Positions 11,985 to 25,146 of a DNA stretch of 64,000 bases are shown here, piece by piece. The notes below the pieces were generated by a model. That model worked only from the letters and a program-made list of their open reading frames with translations, was not told the DNA's origin and made no database searches. The position numbers and the translations under genes are program-made. Source of the DNA: Sipunculus nudus (taxonomy: Eukaryota; Annelida; Sipuncula; Golfingiida; Sipunculidae). The stretch covers positions 7,861,900-7,925,899 of the forward strand of contig CM049322.1 in NCBI GenBank assembly GCA_026874595.1, read 5' to 3'. Numbering within the stretch: the first letter of the stretch is position 1; each line of letters begins with the position of its first letter.

Positions 11985-12390
11985 TCACACTAAATGACTG
12001 CGTGCAGGGTAACATTGCAATGCGCTGATAACCTTTAGCTGCATGGTCCTTATCTTGTCTTATTTTACCAGCAATGTCATACCTGACATGTGTAAACATT
12101 ACGTTCTCAAGACAACCTTGATACATGAGTGGGGAATTAATCCACCGTTCAAAAACAACTCAGTCAGTGCGTGTGCATCAAATAAAGAAAGAAATTTTTT
12201 GCAGACTAGGTCAGTTTAATTAACCACCCCCATTTAAAATAAATCTTGGCCATAGGTCTTAGGAAAGTATGGCCTGAAAAAGGCCAACAATTGATGCACA
12301 AAAATTTTGATTTAAGGCCTTAACCACCAACCATATTCTTAAGTCTTGCATTGTGCTGAATAAAATATGACACTAATTGTTTCGGGAACC
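11985..12390 (+). repeat. Duplicated segment, copy 1 left block
   Basis: Shares TGCAATGCGCTGATAACCTT, a CCAGCAA motif, GTCATAGGTCT-like and CCTTAACCAC pieces in the same order with 19755-20100. Confidence 0.5.
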
Positions 12391-12399
12391 GGAGTTTGT

Positions 12400-15300
12400 G
12401 ACGTATGAGGTAAGCCAGTCGGTTAGGTTCCTTTTCCTAAATAATTAAAGCAAGTGTAATAACAATAAGATAAAAAAAAATGTTTTTTTCGGAGATATTT
12501 AACACAAGACCATGTGAAGGGCAAGTAATTTTTGGAAATTTTGTAATTTTGGGATGCAGAATAAGGAATATCCACAGGACATGGAATCCTTGGTTTTTAT
12601 ATTTTTTTTTTATTTTATTTGAAGTCATTTGTCTTTAAGTAGAATTCAAAAATGAATAGAGACCTCTTTAATCATTAATCATTCTGATATTTATTTTCTT
12701 ATAGCAATAAAAATTCATACATCCGCTTCATCAATGAGGATAATAGAATATATCTTATATATTCACGGTATCATGCTGTGAAACGATTAAATAGATTGAA
12801 CAACAGTGGTTGAACTTGAATTTTTATTGCATTATAACGTGCCCGTGTTTTATCCATCCTGCATGCACCAAATATACTGCACTTTGGCATATCACTCGGG
12901 ATCACCTCATGATTAAAAGGTAAAGGTTATCGCTTGATACATAAACAGAGCTCGCTCTAAGAACATAACGCGTAGCAATTAATTTGCCTATTGGCAACAC
13001 ATACCGAGCCCGTATAGAGGTCTATGCTTGTGTTGATGTGTGTGCTCGTGGCAATAGGAAACTCTCTCTGTCGTTTCAATGAATGCCTGCTTTGAAAATG
13101 CATGACTCGAAAGAATAAGGTTGTAATCCCACAAACATCTTTTTACACTGAAACGGAGCGTGAACACCACGTTGTACATATTCAATACAAATGATGAAAT
13201 GCATGAAACACAGCTGGAAAGACAAGGGGAGATAGACAGGGAAAGAGAACACTGAACATATTAACTCATCAATTCATAAACTCTGATGAATAAAACCTAA
13301 TCAAACTGACAATGCTCTAAGGGAGTAGTTTTCACAGAAAAAAAAACTGCTCAACATGATCAGTTTCGTACTTGAAAAGTCATGAATGTGGGCATTTTGC
13401 AAGAAATAAGCTACCCAGATTGAGGAGTTTATAAGTAGTTAAACAAGATTCCTACTCAGACTGACCACACTCAAGGGGCTATAAACTGCTTGTATTGAGC
13501 AGTCTAATTTGACTATAATGAGTGGCACTGTATATCGGACAGATTTTAACTTCCGGCTAGGTTATATTTTAACCATGCTAGTTTTTATTGTGTTCAATGT
13601 GCAGAATTCCGAAAAATAACTACCTAACCAATATCATAGGCACAGGATTACATCCTGGTTAGATATTACAATACTCTGAGGGGGGCGTACTCTGTAAAAT
13701 ATGTGGTATCATAAAAGTAACAACAATAATACGAGCTGAGGGAACTTAGATTTATTTTAAATAAGATAAAAAGATTAATCAAATATACTACAGATGTGGA
13801 AATCAGAACATGCATAAGTATATATAGTATTGAGAATCGATTCTCTCATTGGGAAAGTTGACACGCATGGATCTGTCGCCGCAGCTTCTGTTCAGCACCA
13901 GAATTGTTCATGACTTTGCACCACATTCTAGGTCAACATGTATCGCCGCAATATACGTAAGGAGACACACGACGATATCCTGACCAATATACAAGTATAT
14001 TGGTATGCATTAAGAATATATATATATTGAACTCATACTCCCACACATACACACACTGACTTAATGTTTACATCAGCTCACCGTTTCAGGGGTTAAGTAT
14101 ATGACCTCTGACTTGATACCGCCGCCTGCAGTTCTCAGCTGATACTGTTATATGAACAAGCGTGCTGGTTCCTCATGCTGTGTACGAATAGGATGTATCA
14201 CAGTATATGGAAGTGTCTAGTACCTTGTACTCATAGAGTTTTAAGAACTAAGAACTAGAACATATGAAGTGCTAGCCACCAACCCAAAAATATAAAATAA
14301 GTCTCCAGTATGGTTCATATAACCATATATTAAGTCATTGTGTTTTTATGTAGATTATTAATTCGTTAATGTTATATCCTTTTCAATTACTTTAGATCAA
14401 AAGTGACTCAGCACACTTACAGTATTGAAATGGTATTATATTGGTAGCTGAATATTAATACGTAATAAATTCTAAATAGACTTACTTCAGTTCATGGTAC
14501 ACATCTCTTCAGTCACACAGCGACTAGACGTCCAGAGCCCTCTCCAGTAGATTTGGATTTTGACGCCAATGAACAAGTTACAAACTGGGAACGGTGGCAC
14601 TCCAATTATATAGCATGATGAATCTCTGAGTGAAGTTCCTGCTAAACTCATCATGTTGAGTAGTCTAGTCCTCCGAGATGAGAAGTAATAGTTTATTTGC
14701 AAAGAAAGAGTTAGTAAGTAAAACTACTCATGTCGATGACCTTAAAAGTTTCACGTGTTTTCAGTGTGAGAGAGAGACCCGAGGTAGATTCAAAATGTTA
14801 TGGTAACTTTTCACTTAAGGATTTACTTTATCGCGCTTATTTAACAGTCGAGGAACCAATTATCATATTTTTGAACCGATCATAATGTATATGTATAGAT
14901 CATTAATTTGAAGCATTTGTCTTAATATACCCAAATAGGATGACCCTAAACGTCCTGCATACCAACGAAAACTCAAGACGCCCAGAAGCGGCCATAAAAA
15001 CTTGAGGGAGAAAATGCATATTGCTCCTCATCCAAGGAGGAGGCAAAGTGCTGCCATCGTGAAAGTACCATGCACGCACGGTAAACAACCTCATGATTTT
15101 GTTTGAGATAAATATGTTTTACCTGTATAGTTCATTTATAGTACATCTATATGGTAGTTCCGTCAGGACATACAAACAGGAGCTTTGTTATGAAAGGACT
15201 TGGCGGTGTATGATCTGGATGGAAAAGTCTGTTTTAAAATCAACATAATTATGATTTTGTCAGGGTGTGAAGGCCTTGCATTGATGGAACTGTATCCCGC

Positions 15301-16490
15301 CTAGCTAAATGTCAAATGTTTAGTGAGGGCGTGCAGTGAAAAGGCTCCACATCCTGTATACTCATAATTTGAAAGGCCTGACAAGTACGAACTTTCAGCT
15401 CAAGACTATCCAGATTTAATCATACGTCCATATTGTTCATATACGGTGCTGGAAATATGTACAGCTTTGTAAATGGAACATACAGGCAATAACTTTCTTA
15501 ACTCCTATACGCAAGCTAGCGGTACAGCCTGAAATAAAGTGCAAGGGAATAATGTTAATGGCTAAAATCCATTTCATTAGCCGTCACCATCAAAATTTAT
15601 TTTTACATTAGGTACATTGTTTCCACATTCATATATTTCATATTTCGGTATTAAATCTCGGGTAAAGATTTTTTTTGGTTGTTCTTATGCTTACATAACA
15701 AATGAGGTATGCAGTAATAGATCATAAAAGATTGAGTATCAGTGGGATTAGAAATGCATCATTTTATCAAACTTAACACCACCCATACTTGTAAAAATCT
15801 TCCATTTCTTCATATCTAAGAGTTCGATTATTCTGAATATATTCTCAATATGAGACCTCTAGCACGTATATATCCAGGCAATCAGACCCGACGCCAGGGT
15901 GATTAGCAATCAATCTAGGTTGGTGCCGATCATGATGGAGTTTCGATAATACTATATGGTCCATTTGCATTACCACAGCCCAACAGGAAGGATTCTAGGG
16001 TATACAATTATAATTACAAGAAATCCATATTGTATCTCATACATAATATGGAAAACAATTACAATTATCCTTTCCTTGTTTATGTTAAAACTATTTTTTC
16101 AGGCTAATATATTATTACAGTAGATTTATAATAACAAGAGAATACATCTTTCGATATCCACTCCTAGGATAAAACGTGTTTGGAGAAATTCAATATGGAC
16201 CTGGGAAAGCAAAATCATCATGAGCCACTTAACATTCATTCATTTTATATGTCAAAGAGCATCATTGTAGTCTGCCTAAATGCCAATTAAATTTGTCTGA
16301 TGTGTATTTAATGGAACCAAAGAAAATCTTATTTTTCTTTCATCCGTGAAGATACTTGACTTTGTTTGATATATCAATGATATGCAGATCGCGCCCAGAT
16401 TCTCTTTAAGTTGGTGTACACTATTTAATAAAAACTCACCACAGGCGCATTCAAATTATGATCTGTCTTGCTGAACGTACTGCGAAACGA
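12400..16490. other. Non-coding stretch, nothing recognised
   Basis: AT-rich single-copy-looking sequence. Reverse-strand ORFs at 14487-14702 and 14903-15094 lack splice or homology support. Confidence 0.5.
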
Positions 16491-16494
<4 letters not shown>

Positions 16495-16550
<56 letters not shown>

Positions 16551-17100
16551 CTGAAGAAAATAACACTGTAAATTCACTACAGTCTGTTTCACGGGATGCG
16601 ACCCGATCATTAGGTGAATGTTGTTAGAATCAAGAGATACATATATGTGGGACATTGTACTTTGCACATGAAACACGGGATCACTTCACGATAAAGTTAA
16701 AGATTATCGACTGATCAAAATAAGTTTATTTTCCAGTAGCGTGGCATATAGTGCAGTACTTTTCCGTGTGTGTGTGTGTACCTGTTTATAGACGCTTGGT
16801 TGGGTGATTCTTCATGTATGTATGTATGTATGTATGTATGCATGTACGTGTGTATGTGTCTGTGTGTATGTTTTGGTGTGTATGCCCATGTTTGTATGTG
16901 TGTCTGTGTATGTGTCTGTGTATGTGTCTATGCGTGAATATTCGCCTATGTGTGTATGCGTGTCTATGAGACTGTCTATATGTTTATGTGCTATGTGTAT
17001 ATGTATGTCTGTGTATATGTCTATGTGTGCATGTGCGCCTATACGTGTAGGTGTCTATGTGTATGTTTATGTTTGCATGTATATTTGTGTGTGTAATTTC
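16495..17100 (+). repeat. (TA)n and (TGTATG)-rich microsatellite tract
   Basis: (TA)n at 16495-16544; (GTAT)n from about 16814; then degenerate TGTGTATGTG to 17100. The 107-codon frame over it (Cys, Val, Tyr, Met only) is a repeat artefact. Confidence 0.85.
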
Positions 17101-17126
17101 GATTTTGGTGGTATGATTTATAAATG

Positions 17127-17310
17127 ATTAAGAAACTATATTTATATCCCCTAATCTTTTTGTACCTGGTATACGCACCTGGGTGCTTGCCAGTTTGAAG
17201 GTGGGCGGACAAAACCGGATTGTTCACATGATTAGAGGACACAATATGCTAGCCCCTGCAAACATCATATTTTGTCGGAGACCAAAACTATGTATTATCA
17301 TCTCGGAGAA
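17127..17310 (+). repeat. Duplicated segment, copy 1 right block
   Basis: Shares TTTGTACCTGGTATACG, a GATAAAACC(A/G)GATTG-like piece and TATGCTAGC(C/T)CCTG(C/T)AAACATCATA with 20805-21000. Each is preceded by a (TA)n tract a few hundred bases upstream. Confidence 0.6.
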
Positions 17311-18597
17311 ACGTGGAGGTTCAGCTTTTATTATTGCTTAGAACAATTACAAAACAGCGATGAATATAATTAGAATTTATGTGGCTATGATAATTTTTCA
17401 CAATCGCGATGTTGAGATGAATAGATGACCTTGAACTTACACAAAACTCAAGATTTTTGGCAAGCAATAAATATAAAGAAAAAAAGAAAGAGAGAAAGAA
17501 TATTGAATTTGTAAAACAAATAAATTATATAAATATGATTTTTATATAAAATACTCTGTGTTTTTTTTTTTGGTGAAATTGTCCCGGTGCGCGTTCTCGC
17601 AGGGTTTTTGTGAGGGAGCATTAAACAATTGTTTGGCGTATTTTGGGGGCGGATGTTTATAATTTAGTATTAATATATATTAATATTAATAATATATATA
17701 TATTTTGTGGTTGGCCCATGAGAGTGTGAAAAATTGATTTTCTTGGCTTGGAAATGAGTGTTTATGGTGTTGAGCTAGGACGACTTTTTTGCAGAATATT
17801 CCGACGCGGGGTAAATAAAAATGTATGTATAATTATGTAATAAATATGTTTGTACATATATCTGGTTACTTTTTATCCGAGGAGATTTGAGAGGCAGGTT
17901 TGAAGGCCTGGGCTATTTTTGTGGCCTCTTGGCAGGCACTTGGCCGCGGCGGGAAATGTCGTATATGCTTGTGTTTGTGTTTAGTTTCACGGAGCAAATT
18001 TTGGGTAAAATCATATGTTTGAGTATATGTGCGAGTCTGACGGTGTTTGGAGTTAGCAGAATTTTCCGGGTCATTTTTGGGGTGTGCGGGAGTTATCGGG
18101 GAAATTTTAACTCACGACCTCCTTGCTTCGAGTCTTGTGCTCTACACCAAGACCACAGACCTCGATTAACTCGTATCTTCGTGCTCTAACAGTCACACTT
18201 AACATCTGAAGGACGTGTTTTGTATCTTTATAGATGGTCTGCTACAACATGGTTCAGTGCAACATATATTCATTGAGCCTTCTCTTTGCTAGGAGAAGTA
18301 GATTGACTATGTATACTGTTTTTAAACGCCAAAATAATCCTGCCTGATTCAATGCATGTTTCAGCACTAGGCCATATTATTGCAATAAGATGTATGAAGT
18401 CAAAATAAATGTCATATTGTTGCTTCTTATGGGGATTTTTGTACAGTTTACGGATTATGCAAACCGTGTTTTCGGTAGATACATTGAGACACCAAGATGA
18501 TGTAACACAATGTCAGACTCCGTACAGTTATAACAAACATTCCCTAATACATCCAGGCGGTATTGCAGATTTGTATCAATCGATATCAAAAATATGA

Positions 18598-19162
18598 AGA
18601 AGTGACCCACGGGCCATGACGCTCAGCTGACTAGGAAGACATTCACAACAGGAATTTTATCGTCTGGATGGCAAAGTTTGAAGGTGGTATCCCCATTCAG
18701 CTGAAGCAATTAAAGTTCTTCAAAATCAACAAGAAGAAAAGGTTTCATGATAATATATCAAGCCATTCCCACGAAATATAACCTTTTTGTGTGCAGCCCA
18801 TGTATATTTTTAAGGGCATCCCTGGATGTCAAGACAGAAGATTCTAGGAACAAAAGTAAACTTTTGTCCTCTGTCCGACTCTCTGGGTGCTTAAAATGAT
18901 ATTGTCGAGTAATATCGGTCACCATGACCAAATTTCAGGTTTCCATGGATATTGTACAAGACTTGTTGGCTGGTAGCACGCAAACTATAGGTCACAGTGA
19001 TCTAAATGCATGTTTCCTAGGGGATTTTTCATGGACCTTCATGGGTTTTCATATAGAAGTTTCTAGGTCCGTCGGTTACGATGTGTGCCCTGTGAACGGA
19101 CAGACAGACAGACAAAGAGTGATCGCTATAGCTCAGGCGACTTTCAGTCAGCTGAGCTACAA
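18598..19162 (-). mobile_element. Hairpin-headed dispersed repeat, copy H1
   Basis: Reverse orientation. The head at the right end contains CAGTCAGCTGAGCT; the tail at the left is GTGACCCACGGGCCATGACG. The interior has the family's GACGGACAGA-type, ACCTAGAAACTTCT-type and GGTCCATGAAAA-type pieces read on the minus strand. 17310-18598 upstream has a possible tRNA-like fragment near 18110-18160 but nothing else recognised. Confidence 0.7.
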
Positions 19163-19754
19163 AATCAGCATAGGTAAAATCTTATCATATCCAATTATAA
19201 TGTTATTTATACTTTATAGCCAGCAACACAGTATGAGGGTAGTCCGTAAATAAAACGCACAAATATAAATATATATACAAGTATATGTGTGTGTGTGTGG
19301 CTCATGGATGTGGGCGTGTGTGTATTGAAGGGTAGTTTTTTGAAGATCACATTTTCAAATGATGTGGTTGGGTAAATTTTTACATTGGTTTTCTATTATC
19401 AAAGACAGCTTCTTTTCAGTGTTTAAGAAATTGGTGTGCGGCAGTATTTTTTTTTTATTTCTTCTGTTCGAATATTGATGAATGAAAAGTTTTTTCAAAA
19501 ACATTTTGTACTGCTCGAGGAAATCTTTGTCATACAAACAGGGCAATATGTGAGAAAGGACACTTACCTTTAATATCACCTTGGAGTAAGTGTTTATCTT
19601 GGAAAACATTCACCTTGTTTACGCACTTGATACATCATGACGGAAAATGAATTGGTTATAATCAGGTGATACTTAAACGTCTTATCATTCAAGCAAACAT
19701 GGCAACGAATAAACACTAACCGGTACTTTATACTCCTTCACGTCACACTCAGTA

Positions 19755-20100
19755 CTTGTGTTACTGGCTACACTGCAATGCGCTGATAACCTTTACCTGT
19801 GTGGTCTTATAATTGGGTTTACACCAGCAACGGTACACCTGAGATAAATAAAATAACAGTAAGTCAACAGGTTACTGTACAAACATTTGTCCGCCAGTGT
19901 GTCTGCTTCTAGAATAAACGTTAAATTATGTGTTTGATAAGTCAGGTCTGTATATGATATAACATATGTCATAGGTCTAACTAAAGAAGTATAGCAGAGC
20001 TCAATAGTGGATTCTGTCTAAAATACCCTCCTTCAAGACCTTAACCACTTCTTCCTAAGTCATTAACTTGACACATCTATGATACATGACACCAGTCATA
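19755..20100 (+). repeat. Duplicated segment, copy 2 left block
   Basis: Matches 11985-12390 in order. It lies between gene A and gene B. Confidence 0.5.
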
Positions 20101-20661
20101 ACGGCAACTTGAGTCAGAATGTTGGTGCCCTAATGATGATGAATTATGCATGATTTCATATCATCATTTTTAAATCATTCCTTATGCTAACATTACCGGT
20201 ATGTCTCAGAAGCAAACCTTGTGTATTCTTAAGGATTATGGTAACATTATGTCTCAAATGCCCCCCTTAATTGTGTATCCGCAAAGCGCTGGTCTGTGCC
20301 ATGTAAGAGCCCAGCTATTCAATTCGAATGTCTGCTTGATAAATGAATTTTAAATTGCGCATTTAAAATTAAATGAAAAGCTGAAGCATTCCAAGGTTGG
20401 ATACATTAATAGTGTAAACACCCTGAAATCCAACGTGCTCTCAGCATTTAGTATGGTCTTAAAAATCATAAAAAAAACCCAAGAGAGACATACACACAGC
20501 ACAAAAATATTCATATTTACATCAATTTGCATGATCTTTCACCGACTGATTTGATTTTCGGTTAACTTTGAAAGTTGAAACAATTTATAAGATCATTACA
20601 ATGTCCATGTGGTTGGAGTTTACATGATATAATGCTGCCAATGATCTGTCTCTGAATGAAG

Positions 20662-20722
<61 letters not shown>

Positions 20723-20804
20723 CAAAGTGGTATAAGCTGTATTTTATATTTTAGTAGTAAAATTTTTATTCACGCTTCAAGGGTTGGTTGGTTGGTATGA
20801 TTTT

Positions 20805-21010
20805 CACCTGATAAAGAAACGATATTTCTGTTCCCTTATCTGTTTGTACCTGGTATACGTGTTACAAATCATACACCTGCCTGCCTGCCAATGTGAAGGT
20901 TGACAGATAAAACCAGATTGCTCACGTGATCTTAAAATACATTATGCTAGCTCCTGTAAACATCATACTTTGTTGGGGCCTAAATGTATGTATTATTATC
21001 TTGGGTAAGT
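20805..21010 (+). repeat. Duplicated segment, copy 2 right block
   Basis: Matches 17127-17310; a (TA)n tract lies at 20666-20716. 21010-23150, up to the first gene B exon, is AT-rich with no clear feature; a non-coding first exon of gene B may lie here but I cannot place it. Confidence 0.6.
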
Positions 21011-23150
21011 GGTTAGTTCTCAGCGACAACAGCCAGGTGGGCATTCGGGGAAAAGGCGTCTTCAGAAAAGGTGTTTGGCCTCATAACTGCTGCGTGCCTG
21101 TGTAAAGTTTATCAAATGTTGATCGTAACTTCAGCTTTTGAAACAACTATCAATTCAGCACAGACCAAGCATTACAGGCACAATATAAAGAAGACCAGCA
21201 AGTAGTAAGAAGCTGGGGAATCTGAGTTCAGATATACTACAAAGTAAAGTAGGTGATTTCTTCTTGTCTGTTATTTATTCTTGAATCTATTTTTTCTACG
21301 TGATTACAATAATAGTTAAGCTTTGGAGTATATAACGATTATAAATTACAAGTTATCTGAACTTTGTTTATATGAAAATATGCAAGAAGAGTTTCTTAGT
21401 TCCAGTGACTTAACCTCCTTGATCTCCTTTTCCCTCTCTCTCTTTATATACATGTAGCTGATCATTTGTATACGGGTGTGTTTATCTGTGTAGGGCTGCA
21501 TGTAGATAATCACTAATTAAAGTACGTTTTATGTATCAGACAAAAGAAGGCTGAAGTACTTATGAAGCATTTCTGACTTATATTTTGATTTTTTGTAAAA
21601 TGTTCAAGCCAGTTACATCGCACAATAAGGTAGATGATACTTAGAAATTAACCAATGCTATGACCTATATAGAGTTTTTTGGTGTTTGTGTTGTGATTCA
21701 TTATACTGGTCACTGGAAAAAATAGAAAAATTCAAAATCATGTTTTATATGAAAATAAAAGGAAACTCTACAAGTACGTTTAAACATTTTAGTGTTCCAC
21801 TGATTTCAAATTTTTCTTTAATAAATTAATTTCTTTATTAATTTCAAACATTAACAAAGGTCATAAAGTTTAACATAGGCATACATATACAAACAGAAAT
21901 TTGTTGGTGGATACAGATTTTAATCTCAATCATGAAAAGCTATATTTGCACACTTGGAAAGATACACCTGCATATTCAGTTAAATTTTGATAATCTGTGT
22001 AATCCGTTTATGTAGAATTAGACATAAATTTTTCAGTTCACCATTTCTGTCTCTACGAGTTGTTCAAATGTAAGAATGTGATCCTGGTGGGCGTAAATGT
22101 ACTCTGTACTGGTGCATGTATAAATAAAACTCGCCTTGACCTAAACGTGTTTTCTGCTGATCGCGTGAGTATGGCAAAGGTTAACAAGAGATAACAATTT
22201 GATTGATGCCTACTACGGTAAGGTTAAAGCACTATAGATATAGTCAATAAAACTTGTTTATGCAACTAAACAACATGGACATAAACGTCTTAATACATGC
22301 ACCTTGCACATATTTGAGTATACCGCCATATCCTCTCCACGGCAATATACTTGAATTTGTAAAATAGAAACATTTTGATAGAAATCTCCTGTGCAATTTA
22401 CTGTGATTTTCTTTGTTATGTTTGAAAAGAATGGAAAAGTTTTTAGATCCAGATATAAGTCACTGTGCTGATTATTATAATATTTATATATATAAAGGGT
22501 AGTTTCTTTGTGTTGTTTGTCTTACATTCATGGAAGCAGTCCATAATACATATAATAAAGAAAAATAACTCATAAGTAACAATGCAAAAAATAAAATTGT
22601 CCTCCGTGTTATTTATAGGACACATGAAGGTAATTATTTATTCCATGCACAAAATATAGTCATTAGAAATGTGTTTAGTTCACGTCTGCTTTGGTGATGT
22701 GATATTCACAAGTGATTGTAATGGAGATGCATAGTGTTAGAGGTCAGTTTATCTGAACGATGGTAAATATATAAATAAAATGGGTATGGGGTCATGTAAA
22801 GAGCATGTTATGATACAGCTCCTAGAATACATTATTCCACCAGTCATCGCAAATAGACCTTGATAAAAATCTGGTCAATGTATTTTATAAATGCTGCTAG
22901 TGTAAAATATTTCCTGGGTTTACCATTCTTTCCAGCTGCAGGGCCCAAAACGTGTCTCTGTGATTGTGTAGTTTACATAATATTATTTTGACATAATCTC
23001 ATTGCATGATGGGATCAAACGTGAATTGACAAAAAAATGAAGACTTCACTTTTATTTTTGATAGCATACACAGGGTTCATGTACTAGAATACACATTACC
23101 TCTTCGTCTAATACATTCATTTTATTGATTTCTCATCGTATCTATTGCAG

Positions 23151-23232
23151 ATACCACGGGTGCAAATTATTAAACAATTATCACGAAAGAGGGGAAGGCA
23201 GGAAACAGATATGGAAGGTGGAAAACAAAATG
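23151..23232 (+). CDS. Gene B exon 1 (start ATG at 23211)
   Basis: The acceptor TCTATTGCAG ends at 23150 and a GTTAGT donor starts at 23233. ATG at 23211 gives MEGGKQN plus one base of the next codon (phase 1), completed by AA at the start of exon 2. The frame is also open from 23151 to the ATG, so an upstream coding exon cannot be excluded; the ATG choice is the simplest reading. The exon lies just before the CARD, as expected for a receptor N terminus. Confidence 0.6.
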
Positions 23233-23406
23233 GTTAGTGTGCAAACGTTTATCATGGTTATGAAGGGTCCTGGAATATACCTTTCATAATGTATTATTAT
23301 CGCTAAGTTCAGAAACTAATTTTAAAGGTAATGCTTAATGTTTCAGTTTACAACACTGTTAGGTGAGGAGTATCTTAATGATATGATGTGATGTATGATG
23401 TTACAG

Positions 23407-23543
23407 AAGTTCCGGGGCACCGTGGATTCATTACGAGTAACCGAGTGTGGCTGATCCAGAATATCGATGCAACCAATACTCTCCTACTAGACCTGCTGGT
23501 CCAGGATGGCGTGTTGGCTCAGAGCCAGCTAGTTGCTCTGAAG
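23407..23543 (+). CDS. Gene B exon 2: first half of CARD
   Basis: Acceptor TTACAG, donor GTAGGG; 137 nt, entering in phase 1 and leaving in phase 0. It encodes RVWLIQNIDATNTLLLDLLV and then QDGVLAQSQLVALK, which fit CARD helices 1-3 (the pattern of a leucine-rich helix, then a Gly-Val-Leu turn, then an acidic or polar helix). The CARD continues in exon 3 across a phase-0 intron. Confidence 0.8.
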
Positions 23544-24062
23544 GTAGGGGATATTTAAGATGATTATAACAACTTTGTCCTCACGGAGCTATATGAGAGG
23601 TATACTGCCTATTCGAGTAATATTAAGCTACATGTACAGTGACCAGTATGAATATAAATCATTGACGGGATCAAAAGCCTCACTTAAGTCACTGGAGCTA
23701 TAGAGATGGTTTCCTGTCAGTTTATTTATCACAGATGGTAATGTGATGGTCAGAAAGATTAAAAGTATGTTTTATATGTTATCATGTAACATGCTAATCT
23801 AGACTTATTCTAATCCTCCACGTAACATCAAAAGTGTTTCTGTCTTCTTATTAAGATATAATTCCTCTAGTAATCAGGGAGGTGGTTTTCCATTTATTTT
23901 TATTTGCAAAATTAACCTCAAGTTTAGCTCAGAGATAACGTTCATTGTTCACTTATTTATCGGACAATGTATTAAGTTCTCGTTTTCCATCTATAATTTT
24001 TTTTTTTGTATATTGTCCACATATTGTCGTAATAGTTGAGACATCTTCATATATCTTTTCAG

Positions 24063-24204
24063 GAGAGAAATTGTACAAACGATCTCAGAGTGTCTGAGCT
24101 GTTAGATCACCTGTATCGAAAGACGGATCAGGACTGGAAGAAGTTTAAGCATTGTCTGTCCAAGCAAGGCCACGAGCACTTGGTACAAGAGATTCAGATT
24201 GCTG
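24063..24204 (+). CDS. Gene B exon 3: second half of CARD
   Basis: Acceptor CTTTTCAG, donor GTAATT; 142 nt, phase 0 in and phase 1 out. It encodes VSELLDHLYRKTDQDWKKFK and CLSKQGHEHLVQEI, matching CARD helices 4-6, including the Trp-x-x-Phe/Leu core and the His-Leu-containing last helix. Joined to exon 2 it makes a CARD of about 90 residues, the usual length. Confidence 0.82.
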
Positions 24205-24309
24205 GTAATTATTTTTTTTATATTTACGGATACGGTGAAAACTTTGATAAACTGAAAATCTTTGGTCTAATCTTTTAAAAACAACAGCTTTTGCCTTTAT
24301 ATTTAACAA

Positions 24310-24310
<1 letters not shown>

Positions 24311-24370
<60 letters not shown>
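24311..24370 (+). repeat. (TA)n microsatellite in gene B intron
   Basis: Nearly pure TA run between exons 3 and 4. Confidence 0.95.
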
Positions 24371-24372
<2 letters not shown>

Positions 24373-24589
24373 ATATAGATAGGCATGTATTCATAAAAGT
24401 CTGATATTATATATGCATATATTTACAAATATGATATTAGAACAAGATGAATAAGAAATCAGTATTATGATACACGTCTAAAAGTCTATCACGTTCTTTT
24501 GTTTTTATATATTACATACTACATTAATGTTATTAAAACATATAAACTAATATTCATGTGTGTAAAAATGTCCGTTATTTTATTTACAG

Positions 24590-24624
24590 AGAGAACAGGG
24601 ACCCAAGAATTAAATGCTGGCCAG
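24590..24624 (+). CDS. Gene B exon 4: 35-nt microexon
   Basis: Acceptor TTTACAG, donor GTAATT. Its first two bases complete the codon split by exon 3 and give ERTGTQELNAGQ, leaving in phase 0. No domain; a polar linker between CARD and NACHT. Support comes from splice sites and phase agreement on both sides. Confidence 0.6.
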
Positions 24625-24739
24625 GTAATTGTTTGCTTGCTATTTTTAAGTAACGGTAGTGTTACACACACCTAAATATATTCTCAATATACTTCAATAA
24701 GTATTTAGCTGTTCATTTACTTGTTTATGTTACGACCCA

Positions 24740-24960
24740 TTTAGGAATAACCGGCCCATAATGTAATAACGGCCCACTTTGTAACGACGACCCACATTGT
24801 AATAAACACGACCCATGTTGTAATAACCATACCCTGCCCATATTCTAATAAAACTGGTCAATATTGTAATAACGGCCCATATTCTAATAATTGCCAAAAA
24901 TTATAACCGTCTCATGTTATAATGACGGCCAACACATACTGTATTAATTTAAAAGTGCCA
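24740..24960 (+). repeat. GGCCCATATTGTAATAA short tandem repeat
   Basis: About eight degenerate 25-30-bp units. The reverse-complement type occurs at 25085-25150 and at 8580-8720, so this intron holds both orientations within 400 bp. Confidence 0.7.
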
Positions 24961-25146
24961 ATATTGAAATGAAACTGGCCAATAGTTTTTATTTTTTAGT
25001 CTAAGAACAGTTTTAGCACATATGACTATGATTTATTCTCCGGGCTACTCAAATATCCATTATAAATGAGCTCTTATTACAACAAAAGTCGTTTTTATTA
25101 CAATATGGACCGTTATAACAATAGGGGCGGTTATTACAGTATCGGT

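Noticed and set aside
16804-17127. 107-codon Cys/Val/Tyr/Met-rich frame that looks like a membrane protein
   Set aside because: It is translated TGTATG microsatellite sequence.
18110-18165. Minus-strand GTAGAGCAC...GGTCGTGAGTT looking like part of a tRNA gene
   Set aside because: The B-box half is degraded and no cloverleaf can be completed; at most a SINE relic.
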